Below, in pieces: positions 47,332-56,493 of a stretch of DNA of 64,000 nucleotides. The stretch's first letter is position 1; the number at the start of each line of letters is the position of its first letter. The notes beneath the pieces are model-generated. The model was not told where the DNA came from and ran no database searches. It saw only the letters and a list, made by a program, of their open reading frames with translations. The translations under genes were made by a program, and so were the position numbers. The DNA comes from Rhizobium leguminosarum bv. trifolii WSM2297 (GTDB lineage: Bacteria > Pseudomonadota > Alphaproteobacteria > Rhizobiales > Rhizobiaceae): the NCBI RefSeq assembly GCF_000271845.1, contig NZ_JH719394.1:221080-285079 (forward strand), given 5' to 3'.

Positions 47332-48708
47332 ATGTACAGCAATTCTCTTGTCGAACTCGACCGCGCCCACCTCGTCCACCCTGTCGCCTCCTACCGCAAT
47401 CACGAAAAGCTCGGCGTGCGTGTGCTCGCTTCCGCCAAGGGGGCGACGGTGACCGATGCTTCGGGCAAACAGCTGGTCGATGGCTTTGCCGGCCTGTGGT
47501 GCGTCAATGCCGGTTACGGCCATGATTCGATCGTCGAGGCTGCAGCCCGGCAGATGCGCGAACTGCCCTATGCGACCACCTATTTCGGCCTCGGGTCGGA
47601 ACCGGCGATTCGGCTTGCCGCGGCATTGGCCGAACGGGCGCCGGGCGATCTCAACCATGTCTACTTCACTCTCGGCGGATCAGATGCCGTCGACAGCACG
47701 ATCCGGTTCATCCGCTATTACTGGATCGCCCGCGGCCAGCCGCAGCGCGACCAGTTCATCTCCATCGAACAAGGCTATCACGGTTCATCGACCGTCGGGG
47801 CAGGACTGACGGCGCTTCCATTGTTCCACGCCGGCTTCGGCATTCCCTTCGACTGGCAGCACAAAATCCTCTCCCACTACGCCTATCGCAACCCGGTCGG
47901 TCAGGATCCGCAGGCCATCATCAACGCCTCCCTGGCAGCGCTGCGGCGCAAGGTCGAAGAGATCGGCCCCGAACGTGTCGCCGCCTTTTATGCCGAACCC
48001 ATCCAGGGTTCGGGCGGCGTGCTGGTGCCGCCGAAGGGCTGGATGAAGGCGATGCGCGCGCTCTGCAGCGAGCTCGGAATCCTCTTTGTCGCCGATGAAG
48101 TGATTACCGCCTTCGGCCGCACCGGCCCGCTCTTTGCGTGCGAAGAGGACGAGATCGTTCCGGACTTCATCACCACGGCGAAGGGCCTGACCTCCGGCTA
48201 TGTGCCGATGGGCGCGGTCTTCATGACCGACCACGTTTACGAGACCATCGCCGATGGCGCCGGTGGCGCAGCCGTCGGTCACGGCTATACCTATTCGGCC
48301 CATCCCGTCAGCGCCGCCGTCGGCCTTGAAGTGCTGAACCTTTACGAAACCGGTCTGCTGGCGAACGGCCGCAAGGCCGGCGCACGGCTGATGCAAGGGC
48401 TTGAAAGCCTCAAGGACCATCCGCTCGTCGGCGACGTGCGCGGTCGCGGCATGCTGGCCGCCGTCGAGCTGGTCGTCGACAAGGAAAAGAAGACGCCGTT
48501 GCCGGCCGTCGCCGAACCGGCGCGCCGGATTTTCGACCGCGCCTGGGAAAACGGCCTTGTCATCCGTGCCTTCGCCAACGGCGTCCTCGGCTATGCGCCG
48601 CCGCTCTGCTGCACCGACGCCGATATCGACGCCATCATCGAGCGCACGCGCAAAACGCTGGATGACACCTTGGCCGACCCCGATATACGCGCGGCCATGA
48701 AGGGCTGA
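47332..48708 (+). CDS. Class III (omega) aminotransferase, PLP-dependent
   Basis: About 458 residues. The PLP lysine is Lys284 in ITTAKGLTSGYVPMG; LFVADEVITAFGRTG holds the pyridine-nitrogen Asp, and SDAVDSTIRFIRYY and EQGYHGSSTVGAG bind the phosphate. It belongs to the group that includes putrescine/cadaverine-pyruvate, beta-alanine-pyruvate and taurine-pyruvate transaminases. It moves an amino group from a terminal amine to pyruvate or another keto acid, yielding an aldehyde for the nearby dehydrogenases. It lies directly after the GNAT gene. Confidence 0.9.
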   Translation: MYSNSLVELDRAHLVHPVASYRNHEKLGVRVLASAKGATVTDASGKQLVDGFAGLWCVNAGYGHDSIVEAAARQMRELPYATTYFGLGSEPAIRLAAALAERAPGDLNHVYFTLGGSDAVDSTIRFIRYYWIARGQPQRDQFISIEQGYHGSSTVGAGLTALPLFHAGFGIPFDWQHKILSHYAYRNPVGQDPQAIINASLAALRRKVEEIGPERVAAFYAEPIQGSGGVLVPPKGWMKAMRALCSELGILFVADEVITAFGRTGPLFACEEDEIVPDFITTAKGLTSGYVPMGAVFMTDHVYETIADGAGGAAVGHGYTYSAHPVSAAVGLEVLNLYETGLLANGRKAGARLMQGLESLKDHPLVGDVRGRGMLAAVELVVDKEKKTPLPAVAEPARRIFDRAWENGLVIRAFANGVLGYAPPLCCTDADIDAIIERTRKTLDDTLADPDIRAAMKG

Positions 48709-48915
48709 CCGCGGCCGGCTGCGGATCCTTGGCAACTCTATAACAAAGTCGTGCCCCACCACCTCGTGGAGCTGGTGCGACCCCAAGGGGGCTCAATCGA
48801 TCGCCCGGCGCAAGCAGCACCCCTGTTTTGATCGGGAGAATAACATGTGGCGCAAGGCCATTGCCACGCGGGCATTCTGGCCTAGTGCTCTCCCGCGGGC
48901 GGGTCGACAATCGGA

Positions 48916-49392
48916 CTAAAGCGGAAACAGGCTCGTCAATGGCATGTGCGATTTGACGATGGGCGACTTCAGGACGACGAAGCTGAAATATTTGTCGATG
49001 CCGATCTCCATATCGGAGAGCCGCTCCATGATCGTCTGGTATTCGCCGATCCCGGCCGTCACGAATTTCAACAGATAGTCGTAGCCGCCGGAGACCAGAT
49101 GGCATTCGATTACCTGGTCGATCTTCTCCACTGTCGTCAGGAACCGGGCGAAATCGATCTGCCGGTGGTTTTTCAGGGTGATCTCAGTAAAGACGGTCAG
49201 CGTCTGGCCGAGTTTGGCGACATTGATCTGTGCGGAATAACCCTCGATATAGCCTTCCGACTGCAGCTTCTTCACCCGCATCAGGCAGGGGCTCGGCGAC
49301 AGGTTGACGAGCTCGGCGAGCTCAACATTGGTGACACGGCCATTCTTCTGCAACTCATGCAGAATTTTTATATCGATCCGGTCGAGTTTCAT
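48916..49392 (-). CDS. Lrp/AsnC-family transcriptional regulator
   Basis: About 158 residues from ATG 49392. The N-terminal helix-turn-helix (LDRIDIKILHELQKNGRVTN ...) is followed by the RAM effector domain (about 70-150), with the GYDYLLKFVTAGIGEYQ turn that binds amino acids. Lrp/AsnC proteins sense amino acids. It is convergent with the aminotransferase gene, whose operon it may control. A possible leaderless variant starting at 49461 has no family support. Confidence 0.88.
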   Translation of the reverse strand: MKLDRIDIKILHELQKNGRVTNVELAELVNLSPSPCLMRVKKLQSEGYIEGYSAQINVAKLGQTLTVFTEITLKNHRQIDFARFLTTVEKIDQVIECHLVSGGYDYLLKFVTAGIGEYQTIMERLSDMEIGIDKYFSFVVLKSPIVKSHMPLTSLFPL

Positions 49393-49565
49393 CGCTCCAC
49401 TCCGCCTGTCGAACCTGCCAGCGTCGCAGCATATTGTGCCGCCACCTCTCAACACTAGCACATTGAAGGCGCGAGTCGATCGCGTTTCTCGGGCTCCGGG
49501 AGGGACGAACAGGATGCGATCGGACCTTCAACAGCATTTTATGCTGCCCACCGGCGACGAGTGTT

Positions 49566-50639
49566 CTAGACATTGGAGGAATGGAGCGCGTCGCAGACCG
49601 CGTCCGTGACTTCTTTGGTCGTGGCGGTGCCGCCGACGTCGGGGGTGAGGATGCCCGCGCCTGTCACCGCTTCGACGGCCCGCATGAGACGGGCCGAGGC
49701 CTCCTGCTCGCCGAGATGGTCGAGCATCTGCGCGGCGGTCCAGAAGGCCGCGACGGGATTGGCGATGCCCTTGCCGGTGATGTCGAAGGCCGAGCCATGG
49801 ATCGGTTCGAACATCGAGGGAAACCGGCGCTGCGGATCGATATTCGCGGTCGGCGCGACCCCGATGCTGCCGGCGAGCGCACCGGCAAGGTCGGAGAGGA
49901 TGTCGGCATGCAGGTTGGTCGCGACGATCGTGTCGAGGCTCTGCGGTTTCAGCGTCATCCGCACCGTCATGGCGTCGACCAGCATCTTGTCCCAGGTGAC
50001 ATCCGGGAACTCTGCGGCCACCTCGACGGCGATCTCGTCCCACATGACCATGCCGTGCCGCTGGGCATTCGATTTCGTCACCACCGTCAGCAATTTGCGC
50101 GGCCGCGCCTGCGCCAGTTTGAAGGCGTAGCGCATGATGCGGGTGACGCCGACGCGCGTGAAGATCGCGACCTCGGTTCCGACTTCTTCGGGCAGGCCAC
50201 GATGGGCGCGGCCGCCATGGCCGGAATATTCGCCTTCGGAATTCTCCCGGACGATCACCCAGTCGAGATCGCCGACGCCACAGTTGCGCAGCGGAGGGGT
50301 AATGCCCGGAAGGATTTTGGTCGGCCGAACGTTGGCATATTGGTCGAAGCCCTGGCAGATCGGCAGTCTCAGCCCCCAGAGGGTGATGTGATCGGGAACA
50401 TCCGGCGCCCCGACGGCGCCGAAATAGATTGCGTCGAATTTCTTCAACTGCTCAAGCCCGTCGGACGGCATCATCACGCCGTGCTTCTTGTAGTAGTCGG
50501 AACCCCAGTCGAAGTGTTCGATGGCAAACCTCACATCGCCGAGACGCTTCTCCAGACTGGCGAGCACCGTTCGCCCCGCGGCAATGACCTCCGGTCCGAT
50601 ACCGTCTGCAGGAATAGCCGCGATAGAGTATTCACGCAT
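49566..50639 (-). CDS. Tartrate/D-malate dehydrogenase, isocitrate dehydrogenase family
   Basis: About 357 residues. The family signature is NLHADILSDLAGALAGSIGV near residue 250, with the Mg-binding Asp residues. IPADGIGPEVI starts the protein, and YANVRPTKILPG carries the substrate Arg. It matches TtuC/DmlA (tartrate dehydrogenase / D-malate dehydrogenase, decarboxylating) better than isopropylmalate or isocitrate dehydrogenase. It oxidises tartrate or D-malate with NAD and Mn2+. The gene is alone; the Lrp gene is 170 bases downstream on the same strand. Confidence 0.88.
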   Translation of the reverse strand: MREYSIAAIPADGIGPEVIAAGRTVLASLEKRLGDVRFAIEHFDWGSDYYKKHGVMMPSDGLEQLKKFDAIYFGAVGAPDVPDHITLWGLRLPICQGFDQYANVRPTKILPGITPPLRNCGVGDLDWVIVRENSEGEYSGHGGRAHRGLPEEVGTEVAIFTRVGVTRIMRYAFKLAQARPRKLLTVVTKSNAQRHGMVMWDEIAVEVAAEFPDVTWDKMLVDAMTVRMTLKPQSLDTIVATNLHADILSDLAGALAGSIGVAPTANIDPQRRFPSMFEPIHGSAFDITGKGIANPVAAFWTAAQMLDHLGEQEASARLMRAVEAVTGAGILTPDVGGTATTKEVTDAVCDALHSSNV

Positions 50640-50945
50640 TGATCTTCTCCAGTAACGGCTTCCTCGCAGTCCGACCCGGTGGGGCCACGCGCTGCTCCTG
50701 ACGGCTGGAACTGGATGATTTAGCCCAAATCGGCAGGACAGTTCGCGCGGTCAACATTGAGATACTGCGGGCTTTGTCTGACAAAACGAGCGCTGACGCC
50801 CAGGTGGTGACGGGATCTGGCCTCTGGAACCTTATCGGGCAAGCCTGACAACTGCTAGCTAGGGTTTGTCTGCCTAAAATGGCATTCTATGGCGTTCCTC
50901 GATCGAATTTGAAACAATTCTCTTCAAAAAGGCAATCTAGTCCGG
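50640..50945. other. Gene-free stretch of about 306 bases
   Basis: Holds the promoter of the tartrate-dehydrogenase gene and the 3' flank of the fabI-like gene. The right half is AT-rich (AATTTGAAACAATTCTCTTC). I see no convincing ORF, terminator hairpin or operator. Confidence 0.4.
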
Positions 50946-51740
50946 CTAATCGATAATGTGATAGCCGCCGTCGATATAGATCGTATCGCCCGTAATTAGC
51001 CTGGCCGCGTCATGCGCCAGGAAGGCGGTTGCCATACCGACATCGTCGATCGACACGAGGCTGCGGCTCGGCGCGGTTTCCTGGGCCTTGTTCAGCAACG
51101 CGTCGAATTCCGGGATGCCGGAGGCGGCGCGTGTCGCAAGCGGGCCGGGGGAGATGGCGTGGACGCGGATCCCTTGGGGGCCGAGTTCGGCGGCGAGATA
51201 GCGGACGGTGCTTTCCAGCGCGGCCTTGGCGACGCCCATGATGTTGTAGTTCTTCACCACCATCTGGCTGCCGTAATAGGTCATGGTGAAGAGTGTGCCG
51301 CCGCGTTTCATCAGCGGTTCAGCGAGATGGGCCATGCGGATGAAGGACCAGCAGGAAATCTCCATCGTCTTCAGGAAGCCGTCGCGCGGCACGTCGACGA
51401 CGCGACCCTGCAGCGTCTCCTTGGGCGAAAAGGCGATCGAATGGACGACGAAATCGAGCTCGCCCCAATATTCCATGATGCTGTCGAACACCGCCTCCAG
51501 CTGGCCGGGGACGGAGACATCGAGGGGCAGGAAGATCGGTGCCTCCAGCGCGTCGGCAAGCGGCTCGACATGGGGTCTGGCCTTGTCGTTCAGATAGGTG
51601 ACGGCGAGTTCGGCGCCGAGCGCGCGGAAGGCTCTGGCGCAGCCCCAGGCGATCGACTGGTCGTTGGCGATGCCGACCACCAGGCCGCGCTTGCCTTCAA
51701 GAAGTTTAGCCTTCACTTCGGGGATCATCATCAGCTCCAT
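50946..51740 (-). CDS. fabI: Enoyl-[acyl-carrier-protein] reductase (NADH), FabI paralogue
   Basis: About 264 residues. The NAD-binding motif GIANDQSIAWGCARAF and the active-site Tyr-x6-Lys (YNIMGVAKAALE) are those of FabI, an NADH enoyl-ACP reductase of fatty acid synthesis; SPGPLATRAASG is also typical. Rhizobia normally have a chromosomal copy, so this is a secondary paralogue grouped with acetate kinase. Three nearby ATGs (51740, 51731, 51728) are possible starts; the last follows GGAG best. It ends the minus-strand run started by the DUF3141 protein. Confidence 0.9.
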   Translation of the reverse strand: MELMMIPEVKAKLLEGKRGLVVGIANDQSIAWGCARAFRALGAELAVTYLNDKARPHVEPLADALEAPIFLPLDVSVPGQLEAVFDSIMEYWGELDFVVHSIAFSPKETLQGRVVDVPRDGFLKTMEISCWSFIRMAHLAEPLMKRGGTLFTMTYYGSQMVVKNYNIMGVAKAALESTVRYLAAELGPQGIRVHAISPGPLATRAASGIPEFDALLNKAQETAPSRSLVSIDDVGMATAFLAHDAARLITGDTIYIDGGYHIID

Positions 51741-51762
51741 CTCTGGTCGAAAGATTTGCCCG

Positions 51763-52935
51763 TCATGGGGCGATCAGTGCGGATGTGTGCCGCGCGATCA
51801 TCAGCTCCTCGTCGGTCGGCACGCAATAGATCGCGACCTTGCTTCGGTCTGTCGAGATCAGCAATTCGCCGGCTGCGTTTCGTGTGGGATCGAGCGTGGC
51901 GGCGAGCCAAGCGAGCTTTCGGCTGATGCGTTCGCGCATGACAGGCGAATTCTCCCCGACGCCGGCAGTGAAGACAAAGGCGTCAAGCCCGCCGAGGGCG
52001 GCCGCAAGCGAGCCCGCATTAAGACCGATGCGATGAACGAAATGATCGAGAGCGAGCGCGGCACCCGGCGCTTCGCTGGTGAGCAGGTCGCGCACGTCGT
52101 TGCTGATGCCGGAGAGGCCCTTGAGGCCGGATTCCTTGTAGAGCAGGTCCTGCAATTCAGCTGCCGTCATACCCCCCTGCAGGAGCAGGTAGAGGAGCAC
52201 GCCGGGGTCGATCTGGCCGCAGCGCGTGCCCATTGGCAGGCCATCGAGAGCGGTGAAGCCCAATGTGCTCTCGATGCTTTTGCCATCCTTCAGCGCACAG
52301 AGGGAGGCGCCGCTTCCGAGATGGGCGACGATGACCCGGCCACGACCGATATCGGGGGCGATCTCGGCGAGCCGTCCCGCGATATATTCGTAGGAGAGGC
52401 CGTGAAAACCATAGCGCCGCACGCCCTCGGCGAAATAATGGGCGGGAATGGCATAGTGGTCTGTCATCGGGTCGTGGCCGCGATGGAAGGCGGTGTCGAA
52501 ACAGGCGATCTGGGCGAGCTGGGGTTGGTGTTCGAGCAGCACCCGGATGGGCGCGAGATTGTTCGGCTGGTGCAGCGGAGCGAGCGGCGTGTAGCGCTCC
52601 AGTTGGCGCAGGACGTTCTGGTCGACGCGGACCGGGTGCATATGGTCAGGGCCGCCATGGACGACGCGGTGGCCGACGGCGACCATTTCGCCCTCGTGCC
52701 GCTCGCGCAGCCATTGGCCGACGAGACGCATCGCCGCCGGCAGGTCGGGTACGGTCTCATGCGGATAGGTTTCGTCGGTCAGCCGGTCGCCGCTGGCACT
52801 CTTGATCGCCAGGTGCGGGGCAGTGCCGATGCCCTCAACCTTGCCTTTGACGAGCCGCCGCAGCCCGCCTGCTGAGGCGAAGAGTTCAAATTTCAGGCTG
52901 GAGGAGCCGGCATTGATAACGAGGATGGTGTCCAT
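51763..52935 (-). CDS. ackA: Acetate kinase
   Basis: About 390 residues. The ASKHA fold motifs are present: [13 protein letters not shown] at the start, [36 protein letters not shown] and [16 protein letters not shown]. The enzyme converts acetyl-phosphate and ADP to acetate and ATP. It lies three bases after the phosphotransacylase gene and 22 before fabI. With phosphoketolase it gives ATP from pentose or hexose phosphates without full glycolysis. Confidence 0.94.
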   Translation of the reverse strand: MDTILVINAGSSSLKFELFASAGGLRRLVKGKVEGIGTAPHLAIKSASGDRLTDETYPHETVPDLPAAMRLVGQWLRERHEGEMVAVGHRVVHGGPDHMHPVRVDQNVLRQLERYTPLAPLHQPNNLAPIRVLLEHQPQLAQIACFDTAFHRGHDPMTDHYAIPAHYFAEGVRRYGFHGLSYEYIAGRLAEIAPDIGRGRVIVAHLGSGASLCALKDGKSIESTLGFTALDGLPMGTRCGQIDPGVLLYLLLQGGMTAAELQDLLYKESGLKGLSGISNDVRDLLTSEAPGAALALDHFVHRIGLNAGSLAAALGGLDAFVFTAGVGENSPVMRERISRKLAWLAATLDPTRNAAGELLISTDRSKVAIYCVPTDEELMIARHTSALIAP

Positions 52936-52938
52936 GGA

Positions 52939-53904
52939 TCAGCCCCCTTGTATCGGCGCCGTCGCGCGGCGGGCTTCGGCGAAAAGCACGCCGACTGCAC
53001 AAGAGGCGAGGCGGGCGCGCACGCTGTCGGCGCGCGATGTCAGGATGATCGGCACCCATGCACCAAGTACGAGACCGGCGGCATCGGCCCGTGCCAGGAA
53101 GGTCAGGTTTTTCGCCAGCATGTTGCCGGCCTCCAGATTGGGAACCACGAGGATCTGCGCCCGGCCTGCCACCGGCGACTGGATGCCCTTGATCCGCGCC
53201 GCTTCCGGATCGATCGCATTGTCGAAGGCGAGCGGGCCGTCGAGAATGCCGCCGGTAATCTGGCCGCGCTCGGCCATCTTGCAAAGCGCCGCCGCCTCGA
53301 TCGTCGAGGGGATTTTGGAGGTCACCGTTTCGACCGCCGAGAGGATCGCGACGCGCGGCGTGCCGAGGCCGATTGCGGTGAAAAGGTCGATGGCATTCTG
53401 GATGATATCCCGTTTGACATCGAGATCGGGAGCAATGTTGATCGCAGCATCAGTGATGAAGAGCGTTTCGGCATAATTCGGTACGTCCATGACGAAGACA
53501 TGGCTGATACGCCGCGCCGTCCGCAGGCCCGTCGCCGACGAGGTCACGGCTCGCATCAGCTCATCCGTGTGCAGGCTGCCTTTCATCAGGAGATCGGCGC
53601 GGCCTTCGCGGATGATCTCGACGGCTTTGACGGCCGCTGCATCGCTATGAGGTGAATCCACCAGCTCGAAAGGCGAGATATCGATACTATGCGCCGTTGC
53701 GACGGTGCGCATCTTTTGCGCGGGGCCAACGAGGACCGGGCGCGCCAGGCCCATTTCGGCCGCCTCGACTGCGCCGCGCAAGGATGACTCGTCGCAAGGA
53801 TGGGCAACGACCATCGTCATTTCAGGAGCCTGCCTTGCTCTTGCGATCAGCCGCTCATATTTCTGGTGCCGCCCGGTTTCCCCGGAGTTTTCCCAATCCT
53901 TCAT
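52939..53904 (-). CDS. Phosphate acetyl/butyryltransferase
   Basis: About 321 residues of the PTA/PTB family: DLLMKGSLHTDELMRAV, HVFVMDVPNYAETLFITDAA, INIAPDLDVK and VVPNLEAGNMLAKNLTFLA. It is shorter than the MaoC-fused versions and resembles their C-terminal part. The reaction exchanges CoA and phosphate on a short acyl group (acetyl-CoA with acetyl-phosphate). Together with acetate kinase and phosphoketolase it links acetyl-phosphate to acetyl-CoA. The genes abut. Confidence 0.88.
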   Translation of the reverse strand: MKDWENSGETGRHQKYERLIARARQAPEMTMVVAHPCDESSLRGAVEAAEMGLARPVLVGPAQKMRTVATAHSIDISPFELVDSPHSDAAAVKAVEIIREGRADLLMKGSLHTDELMRAVTSSATGLRTARRISHVFVMDVPNYAETLFITDAAINIAPDLDVKRDIIQNAIDLFTAIGLGTPRVAILSAVETVTSKIPSTIEAAALCKMAERGQITGGILDGPLAFDNAIDPEAARIKGIQSPVAGRAQILVVPNLEAGNMLAKNLTFLARADAAGLVLGAWVPIILTSRADSVRARLASCAVGVLFAEARRATAPIQGG

Positions 53905-53920
53905 CGGTCTGTGCTCCCTG

Positions 53921-56170
53921 TTATTTTGCGCGTCTGACGGCCTTCAGCTGCGTGGGCGCCTCCGCTGATGCCGGGCCGGCGAGCGGCGGCACTTCCGAGA
54001 CGCCGAAGAGGCCGACGATCGTCTGAAAGCGCTTCTCTGCTTCGCCTGTCAGCGCGCCGCGGGCGGTAAGCACCTGACGCAGCGAGGTTAGCGCATGACG
54101 ACGGGCGTCCTCGTCTGCGGGCAGCAGATGCGGGATCGCCTCGACGGCCGCCTTCTCGTCGATGACGAGCATCAGGAACTGGTCGCGGATCAGCGCCTTG
54201 AATTCGGCAAGCGTCATGGCCGGCATTCCGTCTTCGGCGCGGCGCATCCGGCGGATGGCAGCAAAGCCGCGTTCGTCGGCGGCCCCATGGGCCATGGCGA
54301 CATGGAGCAGGCTGCGGGCGAAACCTTCCTGCAGGCCGCCCTTGTCTATTTGGGCTCGCAACTCGCCAATCCGCGCTTTGAGCGTCTGGGCATGCAGCGC
54401 AGTCTTGCTCGCCCGCCGGTGCGGCTTCGCGCTCGATGGATCGATGCCGACGGCCGCCTGAAGGAAGGGCGAACCAAAGACGGTGAGGAAGGTCGCCTCG
54501 CTCATGGCCTCGATGCCTTCGCGCCAGGCGTCGAGCCCGGCAACGATCTGGCGCGAGACGAGCTGTTCCAGAGCCAGGAACGGATTGTCGCCGGCGACCG
54601 GACGGCGCTCTTCCTCCACCTTGACGGCAAGGTCGGCGATCGGCGCCATCAGCGGATTGAGATCGGAGACGAGTTCATATTGCAGGCGCAGCGGATGCAG
54701 CCGACGCATTCCTTCGGCCGCCTGTTCCGGCATCATGGCGCGGATGAAGGGCTGGGCGAAGGTGCGGTACAGCGAGAGGTTGATCTCGGAGACCTTGGCC
54801 GCCGCCGCAAAGCGCCTGTCATCGGCGGCATTGTTGCAGCCAAGCGCGCGTATGTCGTCCAGCGTCCTTTCCTCGCAGCGCATGATCCAGTCGCCCTCGA
54901 CGAGATCGCCGCCGACGGTCGCATCGGTCTTCGGCTCGAATGTCGCTTCGTAGAGGCCGGGCGGCAGCGCGTCGATCAGGTCGATATTGCTGGAGAATTC
55001 GCCATGCTCCTTGCGGGCGACGCTGGCGGAGACGAAAATGCCGAGATGGCCGACCTCTTCGTGCACCGTGTAGACAATCGCCTGGCCATGCGAGCGTATC
55101 TCGTTGACGCTGTCATAGAGTTCGGCAATCCAGCCGAGCGCCTGGCCAGGCGGGGTAATATTATCGCCCTTGGAGCAGAAGACCACGATCGGCGCGCGGA
55201 TGTTCCGGAGATCGATCGCTTCGCCCTTTGAGGTTTCTATGCGCCCGGCAGAGAGATTGTTGCCGACGAAAAGCTCGTCGACGATGAACTGGATCTCCTC
55301 GGCGTTCAGATTGACGTGATTTCCCCACCATTGCTCGAAGCCGAGGTAACGCGGCGCTTCCGTGTCGATCCTGGAATAGAGATTATACTGCTTGCTCCAG
55401 AGCGTATTGGCGGGGTTCTGGTTCTCGAAATTCTGCACCAGCCAGGCGCCGTCGAACTTGCCGTGGCCGAGGTCTGCGATCAGCGACGTCAGCCACGTGC
55501 CGCCAAGCAAGCCGCCCGCATAGCGCATCGGATATTTGCCGCGTTCGCCGGCCCAATAGGAAAGCGGCGCGCCGGCGATGATGATCGAGCCGAAAAGCTC
55601 GGGCCGCATGGCGGCGAGCATCATCACGGCCCAGCCGGCTTGACAATTACCGATCACGCATGGCTTGGCATCGGCTCCCGGATGCAGCGCAATCACCTTT
55701 TCCAGGAAGATCGCTTCGGCCCGCGCAATATCCTCAATCGTCTGGCCTTCCACCGGCTCCGGCAGGAAGCCGATGAAATAGCAGGGGTGGCCGGCGGCAA
55801 GCGCCACGCCGATCTCGCTATCGGCCTTGAAGCCGCCTATGCCCGGCCCGTGGCCGGCGCGTGGATCGACCACGACGAAGGGTCGGCGCGTCTCGTCGAT
55901 CTTAATGCCCGCGGGCGGGACGATGCGCACCAGCGCATAGTTGACCGGCCGCTCCAGCGTGCGCCCATCGAGCAGCACTTCCGGCGTGAAGCTCAGCACG
56001 TGTGGTGCGGGCGCTTCGGCATTGATGCGATACTGATTGCCGCGTTTTCGCATCACGTCCCAGAAGAGCACGCTGCGCTGGCCCGCATCTCTCAGATAGT
56101 CGAAGGCGAAGCCAGCAGGGCCGAACTGGCTGGCGAGATCATGCTTGGAGAAATAGGAAGGGAACCACAT
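53921..56170 (-). CDS. DUF3141 protein: PhaC-like alpha/beta hydrolase
   Basis: About 749 residues. The first ~450 form an alpha/beta-hydrolase resembling PHA synthases; the nucleophile elbow reads VIGNCQAGW with Cys176 instead of Ser, as in PHA synthases (GxCxG). FGSIIIAGAPLSYW and VVFCSKGDNITPPGQALGW (Asp region) and EVGHLGIFV (His) complete a triad. The second part is helical and of unknown function. The family recurs beside pta, ackA, fabI and phosphoketolase genes. A true polyhydroxyalkanoate synthase role is not shown; it may bind or make an acyl-CoA-derived product. Confidence 0.82.
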   Translation of the reverse strand: MWFPSYFSKHDLASQFGPAGFAFDYLRDAGQRSVLFWDVMRKRGNQYRINAEAPAPHVLSFTPEVLLDGRTLERPVNYALVRIVPPAGIKIDETRRPFVVVDPRAGHGPGIGGFKADSEIGVALAAGHPCYFIGFLPEPVEGQTIEDIARAEAIFLEKVIALHPGADAKPCVIGNCQAGWAVMMLAAMRPELFGSIIIAGAPLSYWAGERGKYPMRYAGGLLGGTWLTSLIADLGHGKFDGAWLVQNFENQNPANTLWSKQYNLYSRIDTEAPRYLGFEQWWGNHVNLNAEEIQFIVDELFVGNNLSAGRIETSKGEAIDLRNIRAPIVVFCSKGDNITPPGQALGWIAELYDSVNEIRSHGQAIVYTVHEEVGHLGIFVSASVARKEHGEFSSNIDLIDALPPGLYEATFEPKTDATVGGDLVEGDWIMRCEERTLDDIRALGCNNAADDRRFAAAAKVSEINLSLYRTFAQPFIRAMMPEQAAEGMRRLHPLRLQYELVSDLNPLMAPIADLAVKVEEERRPVAGDNPFLALEQLVSRQIVAGLDAWREGIEAMSEATFLTVFGSPFLQAAVGIDPSSAKPHRRASKTALHAQTLKARIGELRAQIDKGGLQEGFARSLLHVAMAHGAADERGFAAIRRMRRAEDGMPAMTLAEFKALIRDQFLMLVIDEKAAVEAIPHLLPADEDARRHALTSLRQVLTARGALTGEAEKRFQTIVGLFGVSEVPPLAGPASAEAPTQLKAVRRAK

Positions 56171-56493
56171 GCCAAACCTCCTGGCTCACCGCTCCTGGCG
56201 GGAGCTCTAAGACTGAATGCTGGGTGAAATTCTTGATCCTCGTGCTCTCTCGACGCATTGCGGGATTATGCCAATCGCCTTCTTAGCACTTGCAGCATAG
56301 GCGGCGTGCGCCAGCGCACCAACGTATCTTACGGTAGGTTACACAGGGTCTGTCCATCGCCGATACTTACGGATTGGCACCCGGAATGGTGCTTGACTGA
56401 GCAGTGGGGATCCGTCTTGGCACTCAGTGGCCCGGAGACGTTATCGCTGGGCATGACGATGGGCCTGTCGGGTTGCGGCAGGTTCGAGGGCTA
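56171..56493. other. Gene-free stretch of about 320 bases between two minus-strand genes
   Basis: Contains the dyad GCACC-N6-GGTGC at about 56375-56390 and scattered T-rich bases, probably the promoter of the DUF3141-pta-ackA-fabI genes and the end of the glucoamylase-like gene. I searched it by eye for FNR/FixK boxes and found none convincing. Confidence 0.4.

Noticed and set aside
48845..48919. A 24-codon ORF with a GGGAG site (MWRKAIATR...)
   Set aside because: Very short, overlaps the end of the Lrp gene and shows no family or conservation that I can judge.
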